A DNA stretch of 64,000 bases from Candidatus Handelsmanbacteria bacterium (GTDB taxonomy: Bacteria > Latescibacterota > UBA2968 > UBA8231). Shown here piece by piece: positions 34,436 to 44,569 of this stretch; positions within the stretch are counted from its first letter, which is position 1, and every line of letters starts with the position of its first letter. The stretch is from contig VGJS01000010.1 of the NCBI GenBank assembly GCA_016867395.1, positions 1 to 64,000 on the forward strand, in the 5' to 3' direction. The notes beneath the pieces were generated by a model. It did no database searches, was not told where the DNA came from, and saw nothing but the letters and a program-made list of their open reading frames with translations. The translations under genes and the position numbers were made by a program.

Positions 34436-36991
34436 ATGGACACGCCTTGCACATCTACCCCAACCAAACAGCTGGTGGTGGTCGGCAATGGTATGGTCGG
34501 CCACAGGTTCTGCGAAAAACTGGTGGAGAAGGGGGTGCATCAGCGCTATCAGATCAGCGTATTCTGCGAGGAGCCGCGCCTGGCTTATGACCGGGTAAGC
34601 CTCACCCAGTATTTTTCCGGGCGCACCGCCCAGGATCTCGCCCTGGCCAAGCTGGAGTGGTATGGGGAAAAAGGCATCCAAGTCCACGTCGGTGATCCGG
34701 TGGTCGCCGTCGATCGGCGGCGAGGCCTAGCCCTATCGAGGAAGGGGTTTCGACTCCCCTATCACCACCTGGTGCTGGCTACAGGTTCCGTTCCCTTTGT
34801 GCCTCCACTAGACGGCATCGATAAAAAAGGGGTTTTCACCTACCGCACCGTAGAGGATCTGGAGGCCATCACTGCCTGGGCCCAGCAGTCTCCGAGAGCG
34901 GCCGTCATCGGTGGGGGGTTGCTGGGCCTGGAAGCAGCCAAAGCACTGGTGGATTTGGGGCTGGAGACCTCGGTGGTGGAGTACAGCGACCGCCTCATGC
35001 CCCGCCAGCTAGACAGCGAAGCCTCCAGACTCCTGGTCGGCCGGATCGAGGCGCTGGGGGTGCGGGTCCTGCTCGGCAGAACCACCAGTCGGATCAGCGG
35101 CAATGGCCGGGTGGAGGCCCTCCACTTTCAGGACGGCTCGTGCCTGGAAATGGGGCTGCTGATCGTTTCAGCCGGCATCAAACCCCGCGATGGGCTGGCT
35201 AGGTCGTGTGGCCTCCAGGTAGGAGAGCGGGGTGGGGTGGTCGTGGACGACCGGCTCACCACCAGCGACCCCGGGATCTCCGCCATCGGCGAGGTGGCCC
35301 TGCATCGGGGCATGATCTACGGCCTGGTGGCACCGGGCTACGAGATGGCCGAGGTGTTGGCCGCCCGGCTGGCAGGGGAAGACCGGACCTTTGGCGGGGG
35401 AGATCTCTCAGCCAAGTTGAAACTGATGGGCGTGGAGGTGGCCAGCTTCGGCGATGCCTTCGGGACTACCCCGGACAGCCGCAATATCCTATATAAGGAT
35501 GAGTTGGGAGGAACCTACAAACGTCTGACCCTAAGCGGCGATGGCAAAAATCTACTAGGGGGGATGTTGATCGGCGATGCTTCCAGGTACGGCCAGCTCC
35601 ACCTGATGATGAAGCAGGCCGCACCTCTTCCTCTGGACCCTGCGGAGCTGATCGCCGGGGTGGGCAAGGGGTCGGGCAAGGGCGGCTTTGCAGCCGAATT
35701 GCCAGACGTTGCACAGATCTGTTCCTGCAACGGCGTCGCCAAGGAAGCCCTCGTCCTGGCGGTCAAGGGTGGCTGCACCAAAGTGGAGGAACTCAAGAAG
35801 TGCACCAGGGCCGGCACCGGCTGCGGCGGGTGCCTGCCCTTGGTGACCGACATCCTGAAAACGGCTCTCAGGGCCGAAGGCAGGCAGCTCAGCAACCACT
35901 TGTGCGAGCACTTCCCCTACACCCGCCAGGAACTCTTCGACATCGTCAAGATCAACAAGGTCGAGACCTTCGGCGAGCTGATCAGCACCTACGGCCAGGG
36001 CTACGGCTGCGAGATATGCAAGCCGGCCGTGGCCTCCATTCTGGCCAGCACCTGGAATGCGATGATCCTCGAACACGAATCACTGCAGGACACCAATGAC
36101 CGCTTTCTGGCCAATATCCAGCGCGGGGGCACCTATTCGGTTGTCCCGCGCATCCCGGGTGGGGAAATCACCCCGGGCAAGCTGATCGCCCTGGGCCAGG
36201 TAGCCCAGAAATACAACTTGTACTGCAAGATAACCGGTGGCCAGCGCATCGATCTGCTGGGGGCCCGCGTCGACCAACTGCCCCAGATATGGGAAGAATT
36301 GATCGCCGCCGGTTTTGAAAGCGGCCATGCCTATGGCAAGGCCATGCGCACGGTGAAGAGCTGCGTGGGCACCACCTGGTGCCGCTACGCCGTGCAGGAC
36401 TCCACGGCCTTTGCCATCCGCATCGAGCACCGCTACAAGGGCATCCGCGCTCCTCACAAGCTCAAGGCGGCCTGCTCCGGCTGCGTGCGCGAATGCGCCG
36501 AAGCCCAGAGCAAGGACTTCGGGGTGGTGGCCACCGAAAAGGGCTGGAACCTCTACGTGGGCGGCAATGGCGGCGCCCTGCCGCAGCACGGGGTGCTCCT
36601 GGCGGGGGACCTGGACGAGCAGACCTGTATCAAGTACATCGACCGCTTTCTCATGTACTATATCTACAAAGCCGACAGGTTGGCGCGCACCGCCACCTGG
36701 CTCAACCAGTTGGAGGGGGGGATCGAATACCTGCGCCAGGTAGTCGTCGAAGACCACCTGGGTATCGGCGCGCAGTTGGAACAGGACATCCAAAGGCTGA
36801 TGGACAACTACCAGTGCGAGTGGAAGGCCGTGGTCGAAGATCCTGAGAAGCGCAAGCGCTTCCGCCACTTCGTCAACAGCGACGCGCCAGACGACCACCT
36901 GCAATGGAGGGTGGAGCGGGACCAGCGGCGGCCGGCGCCCTGGGACGAGGCATTCAAGGAAACTCAGATCGGGGAAGGTCTGTTGGTATGA
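34436..36991 (+). CDS. nirB: NAD(P)H-dependent assimilatory nitrite reductase, large subunit
   Basis: The 851-residue protein has the expected domain order. An FAD/NAD(P)H oxidoreductase spans about residues 10-400, with VVVGNGMVGHRFCEKL and VIGGGLLGLEAAKAL. A BFD-type [2Fe-2S] domain follows (about 420-480, ICSCNGVAKEALV and CTRAGTGCGGC). The siroheme/[4Fe-4S] catalytic part is C-terminal. The cluster ligands are visible as SCVGTTWC near residue 642 and GCVREC near residue 682. It reduces nitrite to ammonium in the cytosol with NirD. nirD overlaps its stop. Confidence 0.95.
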   Translation: MDTPCTSTPTKQLVVVGNGMVGHRFCEKLVEKGVHQRYQISVFCEEPRLAYDRVSLTQYFSGRTAQDLALAKLEWYGEKGIQVHVGDPVVAVDRRRGLALSRKGFRLPYHHLVLATGSVPFVPPLDGIDKKGVFTYRTVEDLEAITAWAQQSPRAAVIGGGLLGLEAAKALVDLGLETSVVEYSDRLMPRQLDSEASRLLVGRIEALGVRVLLGRTTSRISGNGRVEALHFQDGSCLEMGLLIVSAGIKPRDGLARSCGLQVGERGGVVVDDRLTTSDPGISAIGEVALHRGMIYGLVAPGYEMAEVLAARLAGEDRTFGGGDLSAKLKLMGVEVASFGDAFGTTPDSRNILYKDELGGTYKRLTLSGDGKNLLGGMLIGDASRYGQLHLMMKQAAPLPLDPAELIAGVGKGSGKGGFAAELPDVAQICSCNGVAKEALVLAVKGGCTKVEELKKCTRAGTGCGGCLPLVTDILKTALRAEGRQLSNHLCEHFPYTRQELFDIVKINKVETFGELISTYGQGYGCEICKPAVASILASTWNAMILEHESLQDTNDRFLANIQRGGTYSVVPRIPGGEITPGKLIALGQVAQKYNLYCKITGGQRIDLLGARVDQLPQIWEELIAAGFESGHAYGKAMRTVKSCVGTTWCRYAVQDSTAFAIRIEHRYKGIRAPHKLKAACSGCVRECAEAQSKDFGVVATEKGWNLYVGGNGGALPQHGVLLAGDLDEQTCIKYIDRFLMYYIYKADRLARTATWLNQLEGGIEYLRQVVVEDHLGIGAQLEQDIQRLMDNYQCEWKAVVEDPEKRKRFRHFVNSDAPDDHLQWRVERDQRRPAPWDEAFKETQIGEGLLV

Positions 36992-37347
36992 GCAGCGCCA
37001 AAGAGTGGATCCGGGTTGCCCGGACAGAAGACTTTCCCGCTGACGCGGGGGCCTGCGTCAAGGTGGGCGGCATGCAGGTCGCGGTGTTCAACTTCAGTTC
37101 CCGCGGGGAGTGGTACGCCTGCCAGAACAACTGTCCGCACAAGGGGGATATGGTCCTCTCCCGGGGGCTTTTGGGCGACCTGAACTGCGAGCCCAAGGTA
37201 GCCTGCCCCCAGCACAAGAAAACCTTTTCGCTGCGCACGGGGAAAAATTTGGGGGGCGAAGAGTACTGCATTCGCATCTTCCCGGTAAAAGTCGAGGGTC
37301 AGGAGGTGCTGCTGGAGATCGATGCTGACGAACCCTGGGTAAAGTAG
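36988..37347 (+). CDS. nirD: nitrite reductase small subunit, Rieske-type
   Basis: The 119-residue protein is the small subunit partner of NirB. It retains the complete Rieske ligand set, CPH in NNCPHKGDMVLSRG and CPQH in VACPQHKKTF. Many NirD proteins have lost these ligands, so a real [2Fe-2S] centre is possible here. The ATG at 36988 overlaps the nirB stop as ATGA. The stop is TAG. It converges on a GNAT gene 57 bases away. Confidence 0.93.
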   Translation: MSSAKEWIRVARTEDFPADAGACVKVGGMQVAVFNFSSRGEWYACQNNCPHKGDMVLSRGLLGDLNCEPKVACPQHKKTFSLRTGKNLGGEEYCIRIFPVKVEGQEVLLEIDADEPWVK

Positions 37348-37404
37348 GGTTTCAGCGTCGGCGAGGGTGGTAAAACGGACGGGGATCGCTGAACTGGGCA
37401 GGCC

Positions 37405-37857
37405 TCAGAACAATTCCTCGTACACCTGGTACCCCGTCGCCTTCATCCCCAGTTTCTCGTACACCGCCTGCGCTCTCAGGTTGTCCTTCTCCACGTAGAG
37501 CCGGCAACCGCGCACTTCGGGTCGGGCAGCGACCCGGGTCTTGACCGCTGCATACAGGGCGCGGTACACGCCTTGTCCCCGGTATTGAGGCCGCACGTAC
37601 ACGCTCTGCACCCACCAGTACACTCCGTCCCGCCAATCGCTCCACTCAAAGGTGATCAGCAGTCCTCCGACGACCGTGTTCCCCTTCTGGGCTACCAGGT
37701 AGAATCCGTACTGGGGTCGGGCCAGCAGCCCCAACACCCCGGAGCGCAGGGTCTGGGCGGACAGTTCCCGGTCTTCGGTCTCGCGCGCCAGGGCCTGGTT
37801 GAACTCGACCAGCGGCTTGATGTCCCCCATGTGGGCCGGCCGGATGACGAGATCCAT
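37405..37857 (-). CDS. GNAT-family N-acetyltransferase
   Basis: The 150-residue protein has the acetyl-CoA-binding GNAT core: VQSVYVRPQYRGQGVYRALY contains the R/Q-x-x-G-x-G/A pyrophosphate loop. LYVEKDNLRAQAVYEKLGM is the following beta-bulge and helix. The substrate is unknown. It starts directly after the SDR stop (TGAATG) and is last in a three-gene unit. Confidence 0.88.
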   Translation of the reverse strand: MDLVIRPAHMGDIKPLVEFNQALARETEDRELSAQTLRSGVLGLLARPQYGFYLVAQKGNTVVGGLLITFEWSDWRDGVYWWVQSVYVRPQYRGQGVYRALYAAVKTRVAARPEVRGCRLYVEKDNLRAQAVYEKLGMKATGYQVYEELF

Positions 37858-38571
37858 TCAGGTCGGGCGGCGGTGGAAGGCAGTCCACTCCCGCTGGGGC
37901 TTAAAGCCCAGCAGTCGGCGGGCCTTGTCGAGCAGGTACTTCTGGTGGCCCAGGTAGCTGTGCAGGTTGAACTCCTGAAAATAATTTGGCACGGACTCCA
38001 CCTCCAGGGCCAGCCGGCAGGCGTGGGCAAGGTCCTCCCAGGTGACGGTGAAGGTGGGGAAGTCGCCGGCCACCGGCAGGGTGGGATTGGACTCCAGACC
38101 GTTGAAGACGAACGAGATGGTCTGGATCTGGTAAGCGCGGGCGTAGACCTGGCAGATCTCGCGGCCCAGGTACTTGGTGATCCCGTAATAGCCCGAACCC
38201 ACGATGGGGGGCGGGTCGTCCACATCGAAGTCGTATTCGTACCCAGGGCGCACGGTCTGGGGACCGGAGTGGAGGATCTTTTTGATGCCCAACTCGGCGG
38301 CGGCCTTCAACACGTGCCAGGCGCCCAGGGTATTGACCTTGAAGCTGAGCACCGGGTCGGGTCGGTTGACGGTGTAGTTCATGATCGCGTCCATGCCTCT
38401 GGCCGCCTCCCGCACCTGCTCGTAGGAGGTGACGTCCACCCGGCCGATGGGCCGGCCGTGGGGGTGGGGCTTGATGTCCACCAGGGTCAGGTCGTAGTGG
38501 GGATCGAGGTAGGCGGTGATGTTGGGGGCGATGAGGCCGGCGGCGCCCAGGACCAGGACCTTTTTGTTCAC
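37858..38571 (-). CDS. NAD-dependent epimerase/dehydratase-like SDR, first of a coupled pair by position
   Basis: The 237-residue protein has an N-terminal Rossmann motif LVLGAAGLIAPNI and the intact active site YYGITKYLGREI with Tyr and Lys. It is shorter than the usual 310 residues of nucleotide-sugar epimerases. The GTG at 38571 is chosen because it overlaps the stop of the next upstream gene; the open frame extends further but overlaps that gene in another frame. The two SDRs are translationally coupled and could form a heteromeric enzyme. Confidence 0.8.
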   Translation of the reverse strand: MNKKVLVLGAAGLIAPNITAYLDPHYDLTLVDIKPHPHGRPIGRVDVTSYEQVREAARGMDAIMNYTVNRPDPVLSFKVNTLGAWHVLKAAAELGIKKILHSGPQTVRPGYEYDFDVDDPPPIVGSGYYGITKYLGREICQVYARAYQIQTISFVFNGLESNPTLPVAGDFPTFTVTWEDLAHACRLALEVESVPNYFQEFNLHSYLGHQKYLLDKARRLLGFKPQREWTAFHRRPT

Positions 38572-39320
38572 GGCGCCTCTCCTCCCCAATGGCTGGCAAA
38601 GCGATGTTCGGGCTTGTACCCCAGATGGGTGGCCTGGGAGTAGAGGAACTTGGGGTTGGCGATGGGGGCGGCTACGTGGTACAGGCCCCAGCGCTGGGTC
38701 CACCAGACCCGCTGGCTGGCGTCGCGCTGCAGGGCGCATTCCACGGCCTGGGCTGCGTCGCGCAGGTCCAGCCACATCAGGTCCCCGGGTTGACCGGCCA
38801 CCTCCTCCTCCAGGACCAGGCGGCCCAGGCGCAGGGCGGTGATGCTGACCAGGTAGTCGCGGGCGAACTCCCGGCAGGTCAGCTCGCCCAGGTAGCGGCT
38901 CAGCACTGGCATGGTGGGCGGAGGCAGGGGTTTCCACATCTCGCTGAGGTACACGTCATCGGGATAGTCGGCAAGGACCTCCAGGGTGCCGGTGTAGACC
39001 AGCCGCTTGACCCCGGCCTCCACCGCGGCGAGGAAGAGGACGTGGGTACCGCGGGTGGCCAGGTCGAGCAACAACTGGTCCCGGGCAAGTTCGTCGGCCG
39101 GCAGCTCGGCGGGGGGCTGGCCGGTGTGGACCACCGCGTCGATGTTGCGCAGGGCCTGCCAGAGGGCCTGCGGGTCGGTGAGGCTGGCCTGCACGAAGGT
39201 GGCATTGGGCCCCGGCTCGACGGGGGTGCTGTCGAGCAGGCGCAGTTGGTGGCGCTCGCGCAGGCGGCTGGCGATAGCCTGGCCCAGGCGGCTGGCGGCG
39301 CCCGTGATCAGCACGCGCAT
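38568..39320 (-). CDS. NAD-dependent epimerase-like SDR with degenerate active site
   Basis: The 250-residue protein has a clear Rossmann motif (VLITGAASRLGQAIASRL) and the family's VEAGVKRLVYTGTLEVL. In the segment where YxxxK is expected it reads PVLSRYLGELTC, so the usual Lys and possibly Tyr are replaced. It may therefore be a regulatory or structural partner of the next gene product, which keeps the active site. It overlaps that gene by four bases. Stop is TGA. Confidence 0.8.
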   Translation of the reverse strand: MRVLITGAASRLGQAIASRLRERHQLRLLDSTPVEPGPNATFVQASLTDPQALWQALRNIDAVVHTGQPPAELPADELARDQLLLDLATRGTHVLFLAAVEAGVKRLVYTGTLEVLADYPDDVYLSEMWKPLPPPTMPVLSRYLGELTCREFARDYLVSITALRLGRLVLEEEVAGQPGDLMWLDLRDAAQAVECALQRDASQRVWWTQRWGLYHVAAPIANPKFLYSQATHLGYKPEHRFASHWGGEAP

Positions 39321-39395
39321 AGGGCGCTCCTTGGGGGAATAAGCGAGGGGATATTCGCGACTTTGCCGGCTTTTGTCAAGAAGCCGTTTTTTTCC
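39321..39395. other. short divergent spacer
   Basis: These 75 bases lie between the SDR start on the minus strand and the strong plus-strand promoter at 39396. The divergent promoter for the SDR-GNAT unit probably overlaps here but no clear hexamers were assigned. Confidence 0.4.
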
Positions 39396-39424
39396 TTGAC
39401 ATTGTAGTGGTGCGCTGTTAAAAA
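39396..39424 (+). promoter_or_regulatory. strong sigma-70-type promoter
   Basis: A perfect TTGACA is followed after exactly 17 bases by TAAAAA (four of six matches to TATAAT). Transcription should begin near 39431 and run through the structured leader toward the HTH and ABC-F genes. Confidence 0.6.
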
Positions 39425-39471
39425 ATCAAGATTAAGCATTATTGCAGATTCCCTTTTCGCAGAGGTCGGCG

Positions 39472-39582
39472 ATGAAAGCCTATCACCAGGGTTACCAGAT
39501 TAGAGGCAGACTGATTTCTTCTCGCGGGAGCGATATGATGGTCATGAACCCCAGGGGAACCCGCAACGGTCCTGGAAGGTAG
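39472..39582 (+). CDS. possible 36-residue leader peptide
   Basis: An ATG preceded by AGAGGT opens a frame of 36 codons ending in TAG, starting MKAYHQGYQIRGRLISS. The stop lies only eight bases before the 12-bp hairpin at 39590, so a ribosome stalled or terminating here would cover it. No family is recognised. The position suits a regulatory uORF for the downstream ABC-F. Confidence 0.3.
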   Translation: MKAYHQGYQIRGRLISSRGSDMMVMNPRGTRNGPGR

Positions 39583-39589
39583 GTCTGGA

Positions 39590-39620
39590 GCGCCGGGGCG
39601 GGTTTAGGCCGCCCCGGCGC
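39590..39620 (+). promoter_or_regulatory. 12-bp perfect hairpin in the leader
   Basis: GCGCCGGGGCGG at 39590-39601 pairs perfectly with 39609-39620 around the seven-base loop GTTTAGG. No U-run follows, so it is not a terminator by itself. It directly follows the putative leader peptide and could be a pausing or anti-terminator element. Confidence 0.6.
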
Positions 39621-39778
39621 CCTTCGGTTCAACGCGGCCCCCGCTAAGGGGCCGGCGCGGTCCCGCTCCCTTGTTCTGGAGGGGGCCGCGCATCGACCGA
39701 CCGTATCCAGGGCGCTTTCCCCGGAAAACGCAGGGACGTCTTGTGTCCTGGAGGTCAATAATCACAGCAGTTGGTGGT

Positions 39779-39816
39779 GAGGACCATGGCACAAGCACAG
39801 CCGTGGTCCTCTTTTT
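39779..39816 (+). terminator. intrinsic terminator before the HTH gene
   Basis: GAGGACCATGGC pairs with GCCGTGGTCCTC (one G-U pair) around a nine-base loop. Five T residues follow immediately. It ends 17 bases before the HTH start at 39834, so transcription of the HTH and ABC-F genes from the upstream promoter requires read-through. An in-frame ATG (39786) lies inside its left arm. Confidence 0.7.
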
Positions 39817-39833
39817 GTGAGATGGAGGCAGTG

Positions 39834-40066
39834 ATGAAGAAGATCAACCGAGACCGCATCGAAAGGGTGGCCCGCCTCTACGCCAGCAACGAGAAGGCCA
39901 GCCAGGCCCTGGGCATTGCTGCGGGCAGCTTCAGCCGCCTATGCCGCCTGTACGGCATCGAAACCCCCTATGCGCAAAAGCGCCCGCGCCGGCTGGGGGT
40001 TGAGGAGGAAGGTGGCGCGGCCTGGCGCAAGGGGCCATATTATCAAGCCATGCGAAAGCCCATCCT

Positions 40067-40076
<10 letters not shown>
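39834..40076 (+). CDS. small helix-turn-helix protein
   Basis: The 80-residue basic protein has a helix-turn-helix of the form RVARLYASNEKASQALGIA followed by AGSFSRLCRLYGIETPYA. The second helix would contact DNA. GGAGG precedes the ATG at 39834 by five bases; an in-frame ATG at 39786 inside the terminator hairpin would add 16 residues. Its last ten bases overlap the ABC-F start, so translation is coupled. It may regulate the adjacent ABC-F gene or itself. I do not recognise a named family. Confidence 0.7.
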
Positions 40077-42016
<1,940 letters not shown>

Positions 42017-42028
42017 AAGGAGCCACCT

Positions 42029-44496
42029 GTGTCCGAGCGGTCGAAAGCCCAAGCCAAACGCAAGTTCTCCGCTACCGCCAACTAGCACCAGGGCATGGAC
42101 GCCCCGGCCCTGCAGGCCGCCTTCACCAACCACCTCGAATACTCCTTCGCCAAAGACGAATACACCGCCACCGACCGCGACCGCTTCATCGGCCTGGCCA
42201 TGACCGTGCGCGACCGCCTGGTGGAGCGCTGTATAGAAACCCAGCAGCACTAGTACGACCAGGATGCCAAGCGGGTCTACTACCTCTCGTTGGAGTTCCT
42301 GCTGGGCCGTACCCTGGGCAACGCGGTGCTCAACCTCGACCTGGAGGAGGCCACCCGCCAGGGCCTGGAGGAGTACTGGTACAGCCTGGAGGAGTTGCGG
42401 AAGATCGAGTTCGACGCCGGCCTGTTTCCTCGACTGGATGGCCACCCTGGAGCTGCCGGCCTACGGGTACGGGCTGCGCTACGAATACGGGATCTTCTTG
42501 TAGCGCATTGAGGACGGGTATTAGCGCGAGACCCCGGACAACTGGCTGCGCTATGGCAACCCCTGGGAGATCTCCCGGCCCGAGTACCTTTACCCGGTCA
42601 GCTTCTACGGCCGGGTGAACCAGTACACCGACGACGGGGGATGTTCCGCTGCGACTGGGTGGACACCCAGCAGGTCATTGCTATGGCCTATGCACCCCGG
42701 TGCCTGGCTACCGCAACCACACCGTCAACCCCCTGCGGCTGTGGGCGACCAAGGCCACCCGCGACTTCGATCTGGAGCCTTTCAACTTCAGCGAGTACGA
42801 GCGGGCGGTGATGGACAAGGTGCGCTCCGAGACCATTACTTAGATGCTCTACCCCAACGACAAAGTCTTCGTCGGCCGCGAGCTGCGCCTCAAGCAGCAG
42901 TACTTCCTGGTCAGCGCTACCTTCCAGGACATTCTCCGCCGCTAGCGCAAGAACCAACCTACCTTTGCCGAGTTTGCCGCCAAGAACGCCGTCGAACTCA
43001 ACGACACCCACCCCGCCATCGCCATCCCCAAGCTGATGCGCCTGTTGGTGGACCAGGAGGGCCTGGGCTGGGAGGAGGCGTGGGGGATCACGGTGGCCAT
43101 CTTCGAGTACACTAACCACACGGTGCTGCCCGAAGCCGTGGAGAAGTGGCCGGTGGGTCTGCTGGGCACGGTGCTGCCCCGGCACCTGCAGCTCATCGAC
43201 GAGATCAATCGCCGGCTGCTTGACGAGGTGGAGGCGCGGTTCCCCGGCGACGGGGAGCGGTGCCAGCGCATGTCCCTCATCGAGGAGGGTGCCGAGCAGA
43301 AGGTGCGCATGGCCCATCTGGCCATCGCCGGTAGCCATTCGGTCGACGGGGTGGCGGGGCTGCACTCGCGCATCCTCAAGGAGGAGGGGTTCCGCGATTC
43401 TTTCGAACTGTGGCCCGAACGCTTCAACAACAAGACCAACGGCATCACCCCGCGCCGCTGGCTGCGGGCCTGCAATCCGGGGTTGGCCGGGCTGATCTCC
43501 TCGCGGCTGGGGGAGGGCTGGAAAAAGAGAGCTGTCGCAGTTGCATGGCCAGGAGCGGGCCAAGGACGCCGGGTTCCGCCAGGAATGGCGCCAGGTCAAA
43601 CGCGCCAACAAGGAGCGCCTGGCCGGCACCGTCGCGGCCCAGCAGGGGCTGGAGCCAAACTTGGACTCCCTCTTCGACTGCCAGGTCAAGCGCATCCACG
43701 AGTACAAGCGCTAGTTGCTCAACGCCCTGCACCTGGCCGCCGTGTATTAGCGCATCGCCTCGGCCCTGGAAAGACACGGGGTGCCGCGCGCCGCCATCTT
43801 CGGAGGCAAGGCCGCCCCCGGCTATTTCATGGCCAAGCTGATCAACGCCATCGCCCAGACCGTCAACCAGGACCCAGGGGTCGGCGACCGGCTCAAGGTG
43901 GTCTTCCTGGCCAACTACGGGGTGTCGCTGGCCGAGAAGATCATGCCCGCCGCCGAGCTGCCGGAGCAGAGCTCCACCGCCGGCTTGAAGGCTTCGGGCG
44001 CCGGCAACATGAAAATCGCCCTCAACGGGGCCCTGACCATCAATACACTCGCCGGGGCCAACGTGGAGATGGCCGAGGAAATCGGCTACGAGCACATCTT
44101 CATCTTCGGGCTGCGGGCCGAGAAGGTGAAGCGCCTCAAGGAACGGGGTTACAACCCCTGGGATTATTACCACGCCTACCCCGAGTTGAAACTGGTGCTG
44201 GATCAGATCGCCGAGGGGGCCTTCTCGCCGGGGGTAGCCGGACCTGTTCAAACCTCTGGTCCACGCCCTGCTCTACCAGGGTGATCCCTATCTGCTCCTG
44301 GCCGACTACGCGGCGTACGCCGCCTGCCAGGAGCGGGTGCACGCCCTGTATTAAACCGGAGGGGTGGACGCGCAAGTCCATCCTCCACTGCGCCCGCATG
44401 GGGAAGTTCTCCAGCGACGGGACCATCCAGGAGTACGCGTGGCAGATCTGGAGGGTGGAGCCCTCGCAGGTGCGAGGGCGCGCACCGGGCAGATGA
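42029..44496 (+). pseudogene. glgP: degraded glycogen/maltodextrin phosphorylase
   Basis: The composite reading covers a whole glycogen phosphorylase, from KFSATAN through [16 protein letters not shown] and [17 protein letters not shown] to [16 protein letters not shown], which holds the PLP lysine. It cannot be translated. Eight in-frame TAG codons occur (42083, 42251, 42501, 42522, 42841, 42943, 43712 and 43748). About six frame changes are also needed, near 42425, 42640, 42690, 43515, 44230 and 44345. The first removes the conserved GNGGLGRLAA phosphate-binding motif. A GTG with AAAGGAG upstream at 42029 was the original start. Confidence 0.9.
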
Positions 44497-44569
44497 TCCG
44501 CAGCATTCCTACCTGGATGCTCTAGCGCTGAATCCCTATCTTGCACCGCACTTCTCAGGAGGTTTTGCC

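Larger units (their letters stand above)
39431..39816 (+). ncRNA. structured leader or small RNA of about 385 nt ahead of the HTH/ABC-F genes
   Basis: The segment runs from the predicted start site to an intrinsic terminator. It contains a 36-codon frame (39472-39582) and at least three hairpins: 12 bp at 39590-39620, 6 bp at 39636-39653 and a long interrupted one at 39655-39691. No signatures of tmRNA, RNase P, SRP or 6S RNA are present. Ending at a terminator just before an ABC-F gene is the layout of ribosome-mediated attenuators that control antibiotic-resistance ABC-F genes. A free-standing small RNA is the alternative. Confidence 0.45.

Noticed and set aside
37348-37404. Bidirectional terminator between nirD and the GNAT gene
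   Set aside because: TTCAGCG and CGCTGAA could pair, but the loop is long and no T-run follows on either strand.
39431-39816. tmRNA, RNase P RNA, SRP RNA or 6S RNA
   Set aside because: Size is compatible with the first two, but the conserved tmRNA tRNA-like ends and tag frame, the RNase P core motifs, the SRP loop and the 6S bubble sequences are not visible.
42029-44496. TAG recoded as an amino acid in this organism
   Set aside because: TAG terminates several clearly intact genes in the window (for example at 7906, 8436 on the minus strand, 11982, 16320, 37347 and 47206). The phosphorylase also has frame changes and a deletion, so decay explains it better.
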